Source: an uncultured Pelagibacteraceae bacterium (GTDB lineage: Bacteria; Pseudomonadota; Alphaproteobacteria; Pelagibacterales; Pelagibacteraceae). From it: 64,000 bases of DNA. The notes beneath the pieces are model-generated. The model was not told the origin of the DNA. It was given only the letters and a program-made list of their open reading frames with translations, and did no database searches. Shown one piece after another: positions 28,901 to 39,484 of this stretch. The stretch is from positions 1-64,000 of the forward strand of contig CACAZW010000006.1 of the NCBI GenBank assembly GCA_902537055.1, read 5' to 3'. The number at the start of each line of letters is the position of its first letter. The stretch's first letter is position 1. The position numbers were made by a program, and so were the translations under genes.

Positions 28901-30523
28901 ATGGCGCGATATATCTTTGTCACTGGCGGCGTGGTATCATCACTTGGAAAAGGATTATCTTCAGCATCACTTGCATATTTATTAAAGTCACAAGGTTATA
29001 AAGTTAGAATACGTAAAATGGATCCATATTTAAATGTTGATCCAGGAACAATGAGTCCTTTTCAACATGGAGAGGTATTTGTTACTGATGATGGTGCAGA
29101 AACTGACTTAGATTTAGGACATTACGAAAGATTTACAAATATTTCATCAAAACAATCGGATAATATTACTACAGGTAAAATTTATAGTGATGTAATTAAA
29201 AAAGAGAGACAAGGGGGTTATCTAGGAAAGACAGTTCAAGTCATTCCACACATAACAGATAGAATAAAAAAATTTATTAGCAAAGACATTAGTAATGAAG
29301 ATTTTGTAATTTGTGAAATTGGTGGAACTGTTGGTGACATAGAAAGCTTACCGTTTCTAGAAGCTATAAGACAATTCTCAAACGATCATGGAAGGTCAAG
29401 AACATTATTTGTTCATTTAACTTTAGTACCATTTATGAAATCTTCTGATGAGATAAAAACAAAACCTACACAACATAGTGTAAAAGAATTAAGAAGTATC
29501 GGTATACAGCCAGATATTGTTATATGTAGATCAGAGCAGCATATACCTTTAGAACAAAGAAAAAAAATATCTTTATTTTGTAATGTAGATATTCAAAATG
29601 TTATCGAGACTGTTGATGTTAGGACAATTTATGAGGCACCAATTAGTTTTTATAACCAAAAATTAGATAAACAAGTTTTAAAATATTTTAAAATAAAATC
29701 AAAAAGGAAACCCAATTTAAATCCATGGAAAAATATTACTGCAACTGTTCTAAAAAATAACAAAGTAATTAACATTGGAATAATAGGTAAATATGTAAAC
29801 TTAAAAGATGCATATAAATCTTTAGATGAAGCATTAACACACGGCGGTATAGCAAATAATGTAAAAGTTAATTTGGTAAGAATTGAATCTGATAAACTAA
29901 AAAAAAATGAAATAAGCAAAAAACTTAAGAGTGTTTCTGGAATATTAATACCAGGTGGATTTGGTAAAAGAGGAACAGAAGGAAAGATTGCAGCAATTAA
30001 ATATGCAAGAGAAAAAAAAATACCCTTTTTTGGCATTTGTTTTGGAATGCAAATGGCAATCATAGAATTCGCCAGAAACAAATTAAATATAAAAAATGCA
30101 GGTTCTACAGAGCTTGATAAAAAATGCTATCCTGTTATTGGATTAATCCATGAATGGAACAGAAATGGAAAAGTTTTTAAGGGCACAGAAATAAACTTAG
30201 GTGGGACAATGAGATTAGGTCTTTATACAGCTAAATTAAAAAATAATTCTGCCATAAAAAAGATTTATAAATTAAATGAAATAAAAGAAAGACACAGACA
30301 TAGGTATGAAGTTAATAATAACCAAAGATCAAAATTTGAAAAAAAAGGATTAATATTTTCGGGCATGTCTCCAGATAACAAATTACCTGAAATAATTGAA
30401 TTAAAAAATCATCCTTGGTTTATTGGTGTTCAATTTCATCCTGAGTTTAAATCAAGACCATTATCACCACATCCATTATTTAAATCATTTATAAGAGCTT
30501 CAAAAAATTACCATGGAAAATAG
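28901..30523 (+). CDS. pyrG: CTP synthase
   Basis: PyrG aminates UTP to CTP using glutamine. The 540-residue protein has an N-terminal synthetase domain with [18 protein letters not shown] (residues 5-22), [20 protein letters not shown] and [15 protein letters not shown], and a C-terminal glutamine amidotransferase with [16 protein letters not shown], nucleophile Cys in [11 protein letters not shown] (about 377-387) and HPEF near residue 515. Length matches E. coli (545). Its 3' end overlaps kdsA by 11 bases. CTP made here feeds CdsA, IspD and the Kdo pathway. Confidence 0.97.
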   Translation: MARYIFVTGGVVSSLGKGLSSASLAYLLKSQGYKVRIRKMDPYLNVDPGTMSPFQHGEVFVTDDGAETDLDLGHYERFTNISSKQSDNITTGKIYSDVIKKERQGGYLGKTVQVIPHITDRIKKFISKDISNEDFVICEIGGTVGDIESLPFLEAIRQFSNDHGRSRTLFVHLTLVPFMKSSDEIKTKPTQHSVKELRSIGIQPDIVICRSEQHIPLEQRKKISLFCNVDIQNVIETVDVRTIYEAPISFYNQKLDKQVLKYFKIKSKRKPNLNPWKNITATVLKNNKVINIGIIGKYVNLKDAYKSLDEALTHGGIANNVKVNLVRIESDKLKKNEISKKLKSVSGILIPGGFGKRGTEGKIAAIKYAREKKIPFFGICFGMQMAIIEFARNKLNIKNAGSTELDKKCYPVIGLIHEWNRNGKVFKGTEINLGGTMRLGLYTAKLKNNSAIKKIYKLNEIKERHRHRYEVNNNQRSKFEKKGLIFSGMSPDNKLPEIIELKNHPWFIGVQFHPEFKSRPLSPHPLFKSFIRASKNYHGK

Positions 30524-31346
30524 AATTGTTAAATGTCAGGATTTAAATATTTCTAACTCAAATAAAATTTGTTTAATAGCAGGTCCTTGCCAACTAGAAA
30601 CTGAGCAACATGCCTTAGATATGGCAGGGGAAATTAAAAATATTACTGATAAATATGACATTGGTTTTATTTATAAAACCTCATTTGATAAAGCTAATCG
30701 AACAAGTCTTAAAAGTAAAAGAGGAGCTGGATTAGAAAAATCCTTACCAGTTTTTGATAAAATAAAAAATCAAATAAAAGTTCCTGTCCTTACCGATATA
30801 CATAATGAGGAGCAATGCTCAATTGTTGCACCACATATAGATGTTTTACAAATTCCAGCCTTTTTATGTCGACAAACAGATCTATTAGTTGCTGCTGCAA
30901 AAACAAAAAAAATTATTAATGTCAAAAAGGGTCAGTTTTTAGCTCCATGGGATATGGTAAATGTAACAAAAAAAATATCTGACTCTGGAAATAATAATAT
31001 TCTTGTAACAGAGAGAGGTGCTAGTTTTGGATATAACACTTTAGTAACAGATATGAGGTCAATACCTATAATGGCAAAAAATGGTTATCCAATTGTTTTT
31101 GATGCAACCCATTCAGTTCAGCAACCTGGTGGCCAAGGAGATAAAAGTGGTGGACAAAGAGAATTTGTTGAACATTTATCTAGAGCAGCTGTTGCAGTGG
31201 GTGTTGCTGCAATTTTTATAGAAACGCATCAAGATCCTGATAATGCTCCTTCTGATGGACCAAATATGGTTCCATTAAATAAATTAGATAATCTCATAAA
31301 TCAGATTGTAGAAATAGATAATCTAACAAAGAAAAGAAATGTCTAA
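30513..31346 (+). CDS. kdsA: 3-deoxy-8-phosphooctulonate synthase (KDO8P synthase)
   Basis: KdsA condenses PEP with arabinose 5-phosphate to Kdo 8-phosphate for the lipopolysaccharide inner core. The 277-residue protein shows [16 protein letters not shown] (residues 20-35), [18 protein letters not shown] (about 54-71), [19 protein letters not shown], and [15 protein letters not shown] (about 194-208). It overlaps pyrG by 11 bases and eno by eight. Kdo and lipid A genes in this window indicate a full lipopolysaccharide base. Confidence 0.96.
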   Translation: MENRIVKCQDLNISNSNKICLIAGPCQLETEQHALDMAGEIKNITDKYDIGFIYKTSFDKANRTSLKSKRGAGLEKSLPVFDKIKNQIKVPVLTDIHNEEQCSIVAPHIDVLQIPAFLCRQTDLLVAAAKTKKIINVKKGQFLAPWDMVNVTKKISDSGNNNILVTERGASFGYNTLVTDMRSIPIMAKNGYPIVFDATHSVQQPGGQGDKSGGQREFVEHLSRAAVAVGVAAIFIETHQDPDNAPSDGPNMVPLNKLDNLINQIVEIDNLTKKRNV

Positions 31347-32598
31347 AATTTCTAAAGTTATTGCTAGACAAGTTTTTGATAGCAGAGGAAATCCAACTAT
31401 AGAAACAGAAGTGTTTGTTAAAGATATTAGTGCCTCAGCAATTTGTCCATCTGGAGCATCAACTGGAACTTACGAAGCTTTTGAAAAAAGAGATATAAAA
31501 AATAAAAAATATCTTGGAAAAAGTGTTTTAAAACCTGTTGAATTTATAAATAAAGTAATCTCAAAGAAGTTAAAAAATTTTAACATTCATCAACAAGATA
31601 AAATAGACAATTTATTAATCAGACTTGATGGCACCAAACAAAAGAAAAGAATTGGAGCTAATGCAATACTTTCAGTTTCAATAGCTGTCAAAAAATTATC
31701 ATCTAAAATTAAAAAAATTCCAATTTATAAAAATTTACTAATAAATAAAAATTTTAAATTACCTTATCCTTTAATGAATATTATTAATGGAGGCGCACAC
31801 GCAAATAATGGCCTCAGAATCCAAGAGTTCATGATAAGACCAGATAAAGCTAAATCTTTTTCTGAGGGTGTTAGAATGTGTTTTATTGTTATTAATAAAT
31901 TAAGAGATTTAATTAAAAAAATGGGTCATTCCACTTCTGTAGGAGACGAAGGTGGGTTCGCTCCTATGATAAATGATAATGAAACCGCGCTAAAACTTAT
32001 AGTAAAAGCTATAAATTTATCAGGTTTTAAGAATGGAAAAGACGTAGTTATATGTTTGGACGTTGCAGCTAATGAGTTGCTGAAAAATAAAAAATATTCA
32101 ATTCACTCTAAAAAATTCGTTAGTGTAGATAATTCTATAGATAACTATCTTAGACTTGTACAAAAATATAAAATTATGTCTATTGAGGACCCATTTGGTG
32201 AAAATGATTGGTCAGCTTGGTCAAAGCTTTTAAATAAAACTAAAAATAAATTACAAATTGTTGGGGACGATCTGTTTGTTACAAATTTAGAACGATTAAA
32301 AATTGGCTTTTTAAATATTTCAGCTAATTCAATATTAATTAAATTAAATCAAATTGGTACTGTCACCGAAACACTTGAAGTTATAAAATTTGCAAAATTA
32401 ATTGGTTATAAAACCATAATTTCACATAGATCTGGTGACAGTGAAGATACATTTATTGCAGATTTTGCTGTGGGAACTGATTCTAATCAGATTAAAACCG
32501 GTTCATTAGCTAGATCAGAGAGAGTGTCAAAATACAACCAATTGTTAAGAATTGAACATGAACTTGGAAAAAAATCTAAAATGCATAGTGTTAATTAA
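31339..32598 (+). CDS. eno: enolase
   Basis: Enolase converts 2-phosphoglycerate to PEP in the cytoplasm and is part of RNA degradosomes in some bacteria. The 419-residue protein has ARQVFDSRGNPTIETEV (residues 8-24), SGASTGTYEA, NIINGGAHANN (about 147-157), VGDEGGFAP, the Mg ligands in CLDVAANE and SIEDPFGEND, and catalytic Lys in LIKLNQIGT with SHRSGDSED (about 361-369). It is slightly shorter than E. coli enolase (432). PEP made here is the substrate of the adjacent KdsA. Confidence 0.97.
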   Translation: MSKISKVIARQVFDSRGNPTIETEVFVKDISASAICPSGASTGTYEAFEKRDIKNKKYLGKSVLKPVEFINKVISKKLKNFNIHQQDKIDNLLIRLDGTKQKKRIGANAILSVSIAVKKLSSKIKKIPIYKNLLINKNFKLPYPLMNIINGGAHANNGLRIQEFMIRPDKAKSFSEGVRMCFIVINKLRDLIKKMGHSTSVGDEGGFAPMINDNETALKLIVKAINLSGFKNGKDVVICLDVAANELLKNKKYSIHSKKFVSVDNSIDNYLRLVQKYKIMSIEDPFGENDWSAWSKLLNKTKNKLQIVGDDLFVTNLERLKIGFLNISANSILIKLNQIGTVTETLEVIKFAKLIGYKTIISHRSGDSEDTFIADFAVGTDSNQIKTGSLARSERVSKYNQLLRIEHELGKKSKMHSVN

Positions 32599-32903
32599 TG
32601 TTTGATAAAATAAAAAAAAATTACTTTATTTTAATTATAACTTTTTTATTTATTTACTTTTTTTTTAATCTTTTAGGTGGAGACAGAGGTCTTATTTCAT
32701 ATTTAAAAAAAAAAGATATATATAAAGAACTTAAGATAAAACAAACAGATTTGAAATTCAAAATTCAAGAATTAGAGCATAAAAATTCCTTATTAACTGA
32801 AAATATAGACCTTGATTTTATTGAAATTTTAATACGAGACAAATTTTTATTTGGAAAAGAAGGAGAGACTACCTATATAATTAAGCAAGATGGACAAAAT
32901 TAA
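32598..32903 (+). CDS. ftsB: FtsB/DivIC-like septum formation protein
   Basis: This 101-residue protein has a short cytoplasmic start, one membrane helix (about residues 9-26), a coiled coil (about 35-70, [19 protein letters not shown]) and the conserved-type tail [20 protein letters not shown]. This is the DivIC/FtsB plan; FtsB joins FtsL and FtsQ in the divisome. Position directly after eno is the classic FtsB location. Sequence is divergent, so the call rests on architecture and context. Confidence 0.87.
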   Translation: MFDKIKKNYFILIITFLFIYFFFNLLGGDRGLISYLKKKDIYKELKIKQTDLKFKIQELEHKNSLLTENIDLDFIEILIRDKFLFGKEGETTYIIKQDGQN

Positions 32904-33813
32904 ACCAAGACACCCTGAAAAAGTTAAAAACCCAGTAAATCCAATTAAAAAGAAACCATCTTGGATTAGATCTAAACTATCAGATAGTAAGGAATTTTTT
33001 TTAACCAAAACTGTAGTTAATCAAAACAATTTAGTCACTGTTTGCCAAGAAGCTAACTGTCCAAATATCACTGAATGTTGGAGTAAAAGACATGCAACAT
33101 TCATGATTATGGGTGATACTTGCACAAGAGCTTGTGCTTTTTGTGATGTTAAAACTGGGAAACCAGAAAAGTTAGATCAATTTGAACCAATTAAAATTGC
33201 AAATGCAGTTAAAAAATTAAAGTTAAGACATGTTGTAATTACTTCTGTAGATAGAGATGATTTACCTGATGGTGGTTCTACGCATTTTAAAGAGGTTGTA
33301 GAAATTACTAGAAAAAACAATCCTAATACTACAATAGAAGTTTTAACGCCAGATTTTTTAAGAAAAGGAGACTCTTATAAAATTATTTTAAGTTCAAACC
33401 CGGATGTTTTTAATCATAATATTGAAACTGTTCCCAGATTATATGTAAAGGTAAGACCTGGTGCTAGATATTTCTCATCTTTAGAACTTCTTAAAAATGC
33501 AAAAAAGAATAATAAACAGGTTTTTACTAAGTCAGGTATAATGGTTGGTCTGGGTGAGGAGAAAGATGAGGTAATCCAAGTAATGGATGATTTGAGATCT
33601 GCAGATGTTGATTTTTTAACAATTGGTCAATACCTTCAACCAACAGTAAAACACCATCCTTTAGATAGATATTATCATCCTGATGAATTTAAAGATTTAG
33701 AAATAATTGCAAAGTCAAAGGGTTTTTTATTAGTTTCATCTTCTCCATTGACTAGATCTTCATATCATGCTGATGAAGATTTTGCCAAATTAAAACAAAA
33801 TAGACACAATTAA
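32890..33813 (+). CDS. lipA: lipoyl synthase
   Basis: LipA is a radical SAM enzyme that inserts sulfur into octanoyl groups on pyruvate and 2-oxoglutarate dehydrogenases. The 307-residue protein has the auxiliary cluster cysteines in [13 protein letters not shown] (residues about 52-64) and the radical SAM cluster in [12 protein letters not shown] (CxxxCxxC, about 77-84), then [22 protein letters not shown]-type sequence and the C-terminal [12 protein letters not shown]. It overlaps ftsB by 14 bases. In many alphaproteobacteria pyruvate dehydrogenase genes lie between ftsB and lipA; they are absent here. Confidence 0.97.
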   Translation: MDKIKPRHPEKVKNPVNPIKKKPSWIRSKLSDSKEFFLTKTVVNQNNLVTVCQEANCPNITECWSKRHATFMIMGDTCTRACAFCDVKTGKPEKLDQFEPIKIANAVKKLKLRHVVITSVDRDDLPDGGSTHFKEVVEITRKNNPNTTIEVLTPDFLRKGDSYKIILSSNPDVFNHNIETVPRLYVKVRPGARYFSSLELLKNAKKNNKQVFTKSGIMVGLGEEKDEVIQVMDDLRSADVDFLTIGQYLQPTVKHHPLDRYYHPDEFKDLEIIAKSKGFLLVSSSPLTRSSYHADEDFAKLKQNRHN

Positions 33814-33817
33814 TTCA

Positions 33818-34255
33818 ATGCCAAAAGCATCTGTAACGCGATTAATAGAACGCGATAAAAAAACACTTATTAATTTTGTTTTAGATATTGAAAAGTATCC
33901 CGAATTTATTCCCTTTTGTATAAATTCTAAGGTTTATGAAAAAAAAGAAGTAGAAGATTCTATAAATATAATTGCAGATTTAACTATAGGTAAAAAACCT
34001 TTTACAGACACTTATAAAAGTGATGTCAGGTATGATAAAAAAAATGATCACATCCATGTGACTAATATTGATGGTCCGTTGAATTATTTAGAAAATAATT
34101 GGAGGTTTGTGGAGAAAGATAATTTTACCGAAGTTCATTTTGATGTCGATTTTGAAATTAAGAATAAATTTCTTAATATTATAATGTCAAAATCTTTTCA
34201 ATATGGACTTAATAAAATAGCGGACGCTTTTCAAAAAAGAGCTGAAAGTTTGTAA
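33818..34255 (+). CDS. RatA/Coq10-like START-domain protein
   Basis: This 145-residue protein matches the polyketide cyclase/START family (Coq10, RatA). YPEFIPFCINSKVYEK (about residues 28-43), ADLTIGKKPFTDTYKSDV and the GPLNYLENNWRF segment (about 88-99) are typical. Coq10 proteins bind ubiquinone and aid respiration, while E. coli RatA was reported as a ribosome-association toxin; the alphaproteobacterial position after lipA favours the Coq10-like reading. It is four bases from lipA and ends seven bases from the convergent pncC. Confidence 0.85.
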   Translation: MPKASVTRLIERDKKTLINFVLDIEKYPEFIPFCINSKVYEKKEVEDSINIIADLTIGKKPFTDTYKSDVRYDKKNDHIHVTNIDGPLNYLENNWRFVEKDNFTEVHFDVDFEIKNKFLNIIMSKSFQYGLNKIADAFQKRAESL

Positions 34256-34262
34256 TTTATTA

Positions 34263-34727
34263 CTAAATAATTTTTGTCAATAAATATATACATTTTTTGA
34301 CCGTATTACTTTGAATTATAGATCTTTTCTTTTTTCCAAATAAATTTTTTATAATAAGAATTTTATTTCTCTTTTTAATACCAATAAATACAAGACCTAC
34401 AGGTTTATTTTTTGTACCACCTTTGGGACCCGCAACACCTGTAATTGACAAGTTGATTTTACTTTTTGATAATTTTGATAAATTTTCTACCATAGATTTA
34501 CAACATTCTTGGCTTACTGCTCCATATTTATCAATTATACTTTTCTTAACTTTGAGAATATTTATTTTAGCATTATTGGAGTATGTAATTAATCCCATTT
34601 TAAAATACTTTGAAGAGCCACTTAATTTAGTTAATTCGCTTGATAGCAAACCACCAGTACAAGATTCAGCTACAGATATAGTAGTTTTCTTTTTTATCAA
34701 CATTTTGTGTAATTTATCGATACTCAT
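34263..34727 (-). CDS. pncC: nicotinamide-nucleotide amidase (CinA C-terminal domain protein)
   Basis: This 154-residue stand-alone CinA C-terminal domain has the active-site motif ISVAESCTGGLLSSELTKLSG (residues 17-37), LITYSNNAKI, YGAVSQECCKSM and SITGVAGPKGGTKNKPVG (about 95-112). PncC deamidates NMN to nicotinic acid mononucleotide in pyridine-nucleotide salvage. There is no N-terminal CinA domain, which is usual for this alphaproteobacterial form. The start overlaps the pgpA stop by one base (TAATG). Confidence 0.92.
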   Translation of the reverse strand: MSIDKLHKMLIKKKTTISVAESCTGGLLSSELTKLSGSSKYFKMGLITYSNNAKINILKVKKSIIDKYGAVSQECCKSMVENLSKLSKSKINLSITGVAGPKGGTKNKPVGLVFIGIKKRNKILIIKNLFGKKKRSIIQSNTVKKCIYLLTKII

Positions 34728-35218
34728 TAAAATTTAAATGAAACAAGATATATGATTAACATTGTATACAATCCAGCAACTATATCGTCCATAATAATAC
34801 CAAAAAAATTTTTGTGTTGTTTATCAAAATAACTTACTGGAAAAGGTTTAACTATATCAAAAAATCTAAAAAGAATAAAAGATAACAAATAATATATTTC
34901 AATTGGAATATTAATTAAATTTTTAGATGATAAATATACTAAAAGTATTAGTGGCATTGCTTGACCTAACACCTCATCAATTACAATTTGCCTAGGATCT
35001 TTATTTTCAAATTCAGTTTCAGAGTCCATCACAGCATAAAAAGAATAAAAAAATATTATAGAATATAATATCAAAATATAATTTAGATTTCTAAACTGTA
35101 ATATTTCAAATAATATATAAAGAATTACTAATGTGCTTAAGGATGTAAATGTTCCTGGGATTTTAGAAATATAACCATTTCCGAAAAATGTTGAAATTAA
35201 TATATTTATCCTTTTCAT
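34727..35218 (-). CDS. pgpA: phosphatidylglycerophosphatase A
   Basis: PgpA removes phosphate from phosphatidylglycerophosphate to give phosphatidylglycerol at the inner membrane. From ATG at 35218 it has 163 residues. Family motifs are STFFGNGYISKIPGTFTS (about residues 9-26), DPRQIVIDEVLGQAMPL (about 74-90) and FRFFDIVKPFPVSYFDK (about 118-134), with three or four membrane helices. A longer frame reaches 35233, but the ATG at 35218 overlaps the ispDF TGA as ATGA, the usual coupling pattern here, and gives the normal N terminus. Confidence 0.93.
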   Translation of the reverse strand: MKRINILISTFFGNGYISKIPGTFTSLSTLVILYILFEILQFRNLNYILILYSIIFFYSFYAVMDSETEFENKDPRQIVIDEVLGQAMPLILLVYLSSKNLINIPIEIYYLLSFILFRFFDIVKPFPVSYFDKQHKNFFGIIMDDIVAGLYTMLIIYLVSFKF

Positions 35219-36315
35219 TTTGATAATGAACAAACAACTTCACATGCAATAGCTTGTTCTTTTCCAATTATACCTAATTTTTCTACAGTTTTCCCTTTTA
35301 AATTTATTAAATTTCTATTTATAGATAGCAATCTTGATAATGATTTTGTAATTTTATGTCTAATTTTTGAAACTTTTGGATTTTCACAAATCAAATTAAT
35401 ATCTATATTATTTATTGAAAAATTATTATCTTTTAATAATTTAAGAACTGGTACAAGCATATTTTTAGATCTGATATTTTTAAATTTACTTGAGTTACTT
35501 GGAAAGAGAGTACCGATATCACTTTTTCTCATGGCGCCTAATAATCCGTCAATAATCGCATGTAAAATTACGTCCCCATCTGAATGACCTTTTAGACCTG
35601 AATGAAAAGGGATTTTTGCTCCACCAAGGAATAATTTTTTTTTTTTAATTAATCTGTGAATATCAAAACCAATTCCATAATAATTTTCTGACTTTAGGTA
35701 ATCGAAATCAGATTTTGTTGTAATTTTAAAATTTTTTTTATCACCAAGAATAAACTTAATTTTTTTATTATTCTTTAAGTATAAACTAGCTTCATCGGTG
35801 ATTTTTTCTTTATTTGATTTAAATAAATTAAAAAGTTCTTGAAAGTTAAAACACTGTGGTGTTTGTGTAAGTAAAACTTTATTGCGATCCAAATTATTTA
35901 TTTTATTTTTAATTTTATATTTTACTGAATTTTCAGACTTTAAATATGGAACAACAGCGTTATTTTTTTTTAATTCTTTTTTTAATCTGCGTAATAAATT
36001 AATTGATAAATTTGGTCTGGCTGCATCATGGATAAATACATTTTTAATTTTTTTATGTTTCAAATAATTTAGTGCATTTTGAGTTGAATGATGTCTTTCT
36101 ATTCCACCTTTAATTATATCTATATTTTTATAACTAATTTTTTTAATTTTTTTATTTGAAACTATTAAAACTTTTTTAAACAATTTTGAATCTAATGCAG
36201 TTTTCAATGAATGCTCAAATAAAGGCTTATTTTTATAGCTCAAAAATTGCTTATTTAGTTTTGATTTAAATCTCTTACTTTTTCCTGCACTTAATAATAT
36301 AAAACAATCACTCAT
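35215..36315 (-). CDS. ispDF: bifunctional MEP cytidylyltransferase / MECDP synthase
   Basis: This 366-residue fusion carries two MEP-pathway enzymes. The IspD part (about 1-205) has LSAGKSKRFKSKLNKQFL (residues 8-25), FIHDAARPNL and LTQTPQCFNF. The IspF part (about 212-366) has YGIGFDIHRLIK (metal-binding Asp and His), GLKGHSDGDVILHAIIDGLLGAM and FPSNSSKFKN. IspD makes CDP-methylerythritol and IspF makes the cyclodiphosphate; the fusion is typical of alphaproteobacteria. The protein is divergent from ntrY with a 37-base spacer. Confidence 0.96.
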   Translation of the reverse strand: MSDCFILLSAGKSKRFKSKLNKQFLSYKNKPLFEHSLKTALDSKLFKKVLIVSNKKIKKISYKNIDIIKGGIERHHSTQNALNYLKHKKIKNVFIHDAARPNLSINLLRRLKKELKKNNAVVPYLKSENSVKYKIKNKINNLDRNKVLLTQTPQCFNFQELFNLFKSNKEKITDEASLYLKNNKKIKFILGDKKNFKITTKSDFDYLKSENYYGIGFDIHRLIKKKKLFLGGAKIPFHSGLKGHSDGDVILHAIIDGLLGAMRKSDIGTLFPSNSSKFKNIRSKNMLVPVLKLLKDNNFSINNIDINLICENPKVSKIRHKITKSLSRLLSINRNLINLKGKTVEKLGIIGKEQAIACEVVCSLSK

Positions 36316-36352
36316 GTATTTATTTATAAATTTTTATATATATTCATAGTTT

Positions 36353-38125
36353 ATGCTAACATTCATAAAAAGAAATTTATTTATAATAATAATATTTCTT
36401 CTGACTGTACTTCTATCTTTTATTACATTTTTAACTTTTATCGATAGAAGTTTTATTGAATTGAATGAACAAAACTTGCAATTAGTATTAATTGTTAACA
36501 TCATTTTTTTAGTATTATTTTTTGTTTTAATTTTTATTGATATCAAAAATTCAATTAGGAATAATATAAATGTACGGGGTTCCGTTGCAAACAGAAAATA
36601 TATAATTTCCTTTGGACTTTTTACTTTAATTCCATCTTTACTGATTGCAATATTCTCTCTGTTTATCTTTTCTTTTGCTCTTGAAAAATACTTTGATAAA
36701 AAAATTACAACTGCTGTTAATAATTCTTATGAGATTGCAAAAAATTATGTTGATGAAAAAAGAAATAAAATTCAATCTGAAATAGTCTTAATCGCATTTG
36801 ATTTAAACAAATATCATAATATTTATAAAACTGATCCAGTTAAATTTAAGTCCTTTTTGAATACTCAAAATCTAATTAGAGATATTGATCAACTTTATTT
36901 AATTAATTCGTCTGGTGAATTGATAATTTCAGCAAATGATTCTGAGTATGTTAAAATCGAAGATCAGGCTATTAGTATGGTTCGTTCAGATGATCGTCCA
37001 TTAAAAATCATAAATGCACCAGAAAATAGGTCAGCTGCAGTAATTAAATTACAGAATTTTGAAGATGCATATTTATATGTTGTAAAAAAATTAGATAAAA
37101 GCATCTCCAATTATTTATTAGAGTCTGAAGAGGCTTTAAATTTTTATTATACTGTTGAGAATCAGAGTTTAGGAATAAGAATTTCTTTTGCAATTATATA
37201 TATATCTTTAGTAACACTTTTATTATTTTTATCGATTACAATAGCGATCAGATTTTCATCGAGATTTTTTATATCAATTAACAACCTGATCACCGCATCA
37301 GAAAAGATTGGAAAAGGAAATTTAGATGCTAAAGTTCCCGAGCTTAAAGCCGACAGAGAAATGGAGTTATTAAATAAAAATTTTAATTCAATGATTGAAA
37401 AATTAAAAAATCAGCAAGATAAATTACTATCAAATGAAAGACATGAAGCATGGGAAACTGTTGCAAGAAAAATGGCTCATGAAATTAAAAATCCTTTAAC
37501 CCCAATCCAATTAACTATCGATAATCTTAATTCTAAATTTTTACCTGATATAAGTGGTGAAAAAAAAATCAAATATCAAAATAATTTAAAAACTATATTG
37601 AAGCAAATAAAACAAATTGAAAATTTAGTTAACGAATTTTCAGATTTTGCAAGAATGCCCAAACCTCATTTTAAAAACAATGATTTAATTAAAGTCATAG
37701 ATGAAAGTATTGATCTGTTAAAAAAAATTGATAATTCAATTAATTTTAAAATTAATAATAAAACTCGAAAGAAAGTGATAATTAATTTTGATAATGAACA
37801 ATTTAATAGACTATTTTTTAATTTGATTAAAAATTCAATCGAGAGTATTAAGGAAAAAGATAAAAAAATCAACAATTCATTGAAAAATATAGATATAGAA
37901 ATTAATCAAAGAAGAGACTATATAACAGTTAACTTAACTGATACAGGTGAAGGTTTTAGAGATAAAAAAACCAAAGATATTATAAAACCATATTATACAA
38001 CTAAAGAAAAAGGAAGTGGCTTAGGATTGTCTATAGTAGATAAAATTATTAATGATCATAATGGTTCTATTAAATTTCTAAACACAAATAATGGAGCTAA
38101 AGTCCAAATCATAATTCCAAAGTAA
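36353..38125 (+). CDS. ntrY: NtrY-type sensor histidine kinase
   Basis: This 590-residue membrane kinase has helices at about 10-30, 42-62, 80-105, an extracytoplasmic sensor loop (about 110-270), a further helix (about 277-300), a HAMP domain ending near 355, the phosphoacceptor histidine in KMAHEIKNPLTPIQ (His near 378), and an HATPase domain with NLIKNSIES, DTGEGF and GSGLGLSI. Classical NtrY (about 750 residues) also has a PAS domain between HAMP and kinase; that is missing here. NtrX follows after three bases. NtrYX is linked to nitrogen and redox responses. Confidence 0.92.
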   Translation: MLTFIKRNLFIIIIFLLTVLLSFITFLTFIDRSFIELNEQNLQLVLIVNIIFLVLFFVLIFIDIKNSIRNNINVRGSVANRKYIISFGLFTLIPSLLIAIFSLFIFSFALEKYFDKKITTAVNNSYEIAKNYVDEKRNKIQSEIVLIAFDLNKYHNIYKTDPVKFKSFLNTQNLIRDIDQLYLINSSGELIISANDSEYVKIEDQAISMVRSDDRPLKIINAPENRSAAVIKLQNFEDAYLYVVKKLDKSISNYLLESEEALNFYYTVENQSLGIRISFAIIYISLVTLLLFLSITIAIRFSSRFFISINNLITASEKIGKGNLDAKVPELKADREMELLNKNFNSMIEKLKNQQDKLLSNERHEAWETVARKMAHEIKNPLTPIQLTIDNLNSKFLPDISGEKKIKYQNNLKTILKQIKQIENLVNEFSDFARMPKPHFKNNDLIKVIDESIDLLKKIDNSINFKINNKTRKKVIINFDNEQFNRLFFNLIKNSIESIKEKDKKINNSLKNIDIEINQRRDYITVNLTDTGEGFRDKKTKDIIKPYYTTKEKGSGLGLSIVDKIINDHNGSIKFLNTNNGAKVQIIIPK

Positions 38126-38128
38126 ATC

Positions 38129-39484
38129 ATGACAACAGAAATATTAATTATCGATGACAATGCGGATATTAGAAATATCCTCGATGAATTAATTAAAGAC
38201 GCTGGATACAAAACAAGATTAGCAGCTAATTTTAATCAAGGACTTTCAGAAATAGACAAAAAATTGCCAGACGTAGCTATTATTGATGTAAAATTAGATA
38301 AAGGAGATAATGATGGTATTCAGTTGTTAGAACATATTAAGACTAAAAATACTGACTTACCTGTAATTATAATTTCAGGACATGCAAATATTGAAATGGC
38401 TATAAATTCTCTTAGATCAGGAGCATTTGAGTTTATACAAAAACCTTTTGATAAAGAAAGATTATTAAATTTTGTAAAGAGAGCTGTAGAAAATATTAAT
38501 TTAAAAAAAGAAAATAATTCTTTATCAAATAAGTTATTCCATTCATTTGAAATTATTGGAAAGAGTGCAAATATTAGCTCTATAAAAGATCAGATACAAA
38601 AACTTTCACAATCTGAAAGTAGAGTTTTTATTAGTGGACCAACTGGTTCTGGTAAAGAATTAATATCGAGAAAAATTTACAAAAATTCTAAACGTTCTAA
38701 AGGTCCTTTTATAATCATTAATGGTGCGTTGTTAGACTCAAAAAAATATGAGTTAGAACTTTTTGGTGAAGAAAAAAAAGATGGTTCAATTATTTATGGA
38801 GCTTTGGAAAAGGCATCTGGTGGAGTATTGTTAATTGACGAAGTAACTGAAATTCCATTAGAAACTCAATCAAAAATATTAAGAGTTGTAATAGACCAAA
38901 AATTCAAAAGAATTAACAGCAATCATGATATAAAAGTTGATGTTAGAATAATTTGTACATCAAGTAAGCAAATTAACAATGAAATAAAAAATGGAAATTT
39001 TCGCGAAGATTTATTTCACAGATTAAATGTATTTAACATAGAAATAGATCCATTAAATAAAAGAATAGAAGATATTCCTTTGCTTGTTGATTATTTTATT
39101 AAAAATATTTGTAATACTTACAACTATAAAAAATTCAAAATCGAAGATGATAATTACCTACTAAATTATGATTGGCCAGGAAATGTAAGGGAATTGCGAA
39201 ATCTTGTTGAGAGAATTGCTATACTTTCTCCAGGAAATGATGAAAAAAAAATATTGGATATTATTAAAGAGTCTTTATCTAAATCCTCAAACGACACATT
39301 TTCAGTTGCTGAGAATTTGTCTATACCATTAAGAGAAGCAAGAGAAAACTTTGAAAAAGAATATCTAATTTCTCAAATAAAAAAATTTGGTGGAAATATA
39401 TCTAAAACAGCAAAATTTGTTGGTATGGAAAGATCCGCTCTTCATAGAAAGCTAAAATTATTAGGCGTTAAGGATTTAAATTAA
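38129..39484 (+). CDS. ntrX: NtrX-type response regulator
   Basis: This 451-residue regulator has a receiver domain (about 1-120) with acidic pocket IDDNAD and phospho-Asp in IIDVKLD, an AAA+ domain (about 140-375) with Walker A GPTGSGKE and Walker B GGVLLIDE, and a Fis-type helix-turn-helix tail (GGNISKTAKFVGMERSALHR). The GAFTGA loop that contacts sigma-54 is absent: after ELFGEE the sequence passes to GALEKASGG. It therefore probably acts with the housekeeping sigma factor. It overlaps trkA by one base. Confidence 0.93.
   Translation: MTTEILIIDDNADIRNILDELIKDAGYKTRLAANFNQGLSEIDKKLPDVAIIDVKLDKGDNDGIQLLEHIKTKNTDLPVIIISGHANIEMAINSLRSGAFEFIQKPFDKERLLNFVKRAVENINLKKENNSLSNKLFHSFEIIGKSANISSIKDQIQKLSQSESRVFISGPTGSGKELISRKIYKNSKRSKGPFIIINGALLDSKKYELELFGEEKKDGSIIYGALEKASGGVLLIDEVTEIPLETQSKILRVVIDQKFKRINSNHDIKVDVRIICTSSKQINNEIKNGNFREDLFHRLNVFNIEIDPLNKRIEDIPLLVDYFIKNICNTYNYKKFKIEDDNYLLNYDWPGNVRELRNLVERIAILSPGNDEKKILDIIKESLSKSSNDTFSVAENLSIPLREARENFEKEYLISQIKKFGGNISKTAKFVGMERSALHRKLKLLGVKDLN

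Noticed and set aside
29650-30081. 143-codon open frame on the minus strand inside pyrG
   Set aside because: It mirrors the pyrG coding frame and has low-complexity hydrophobic composition, typical of antisense shadows in AT-rich code.
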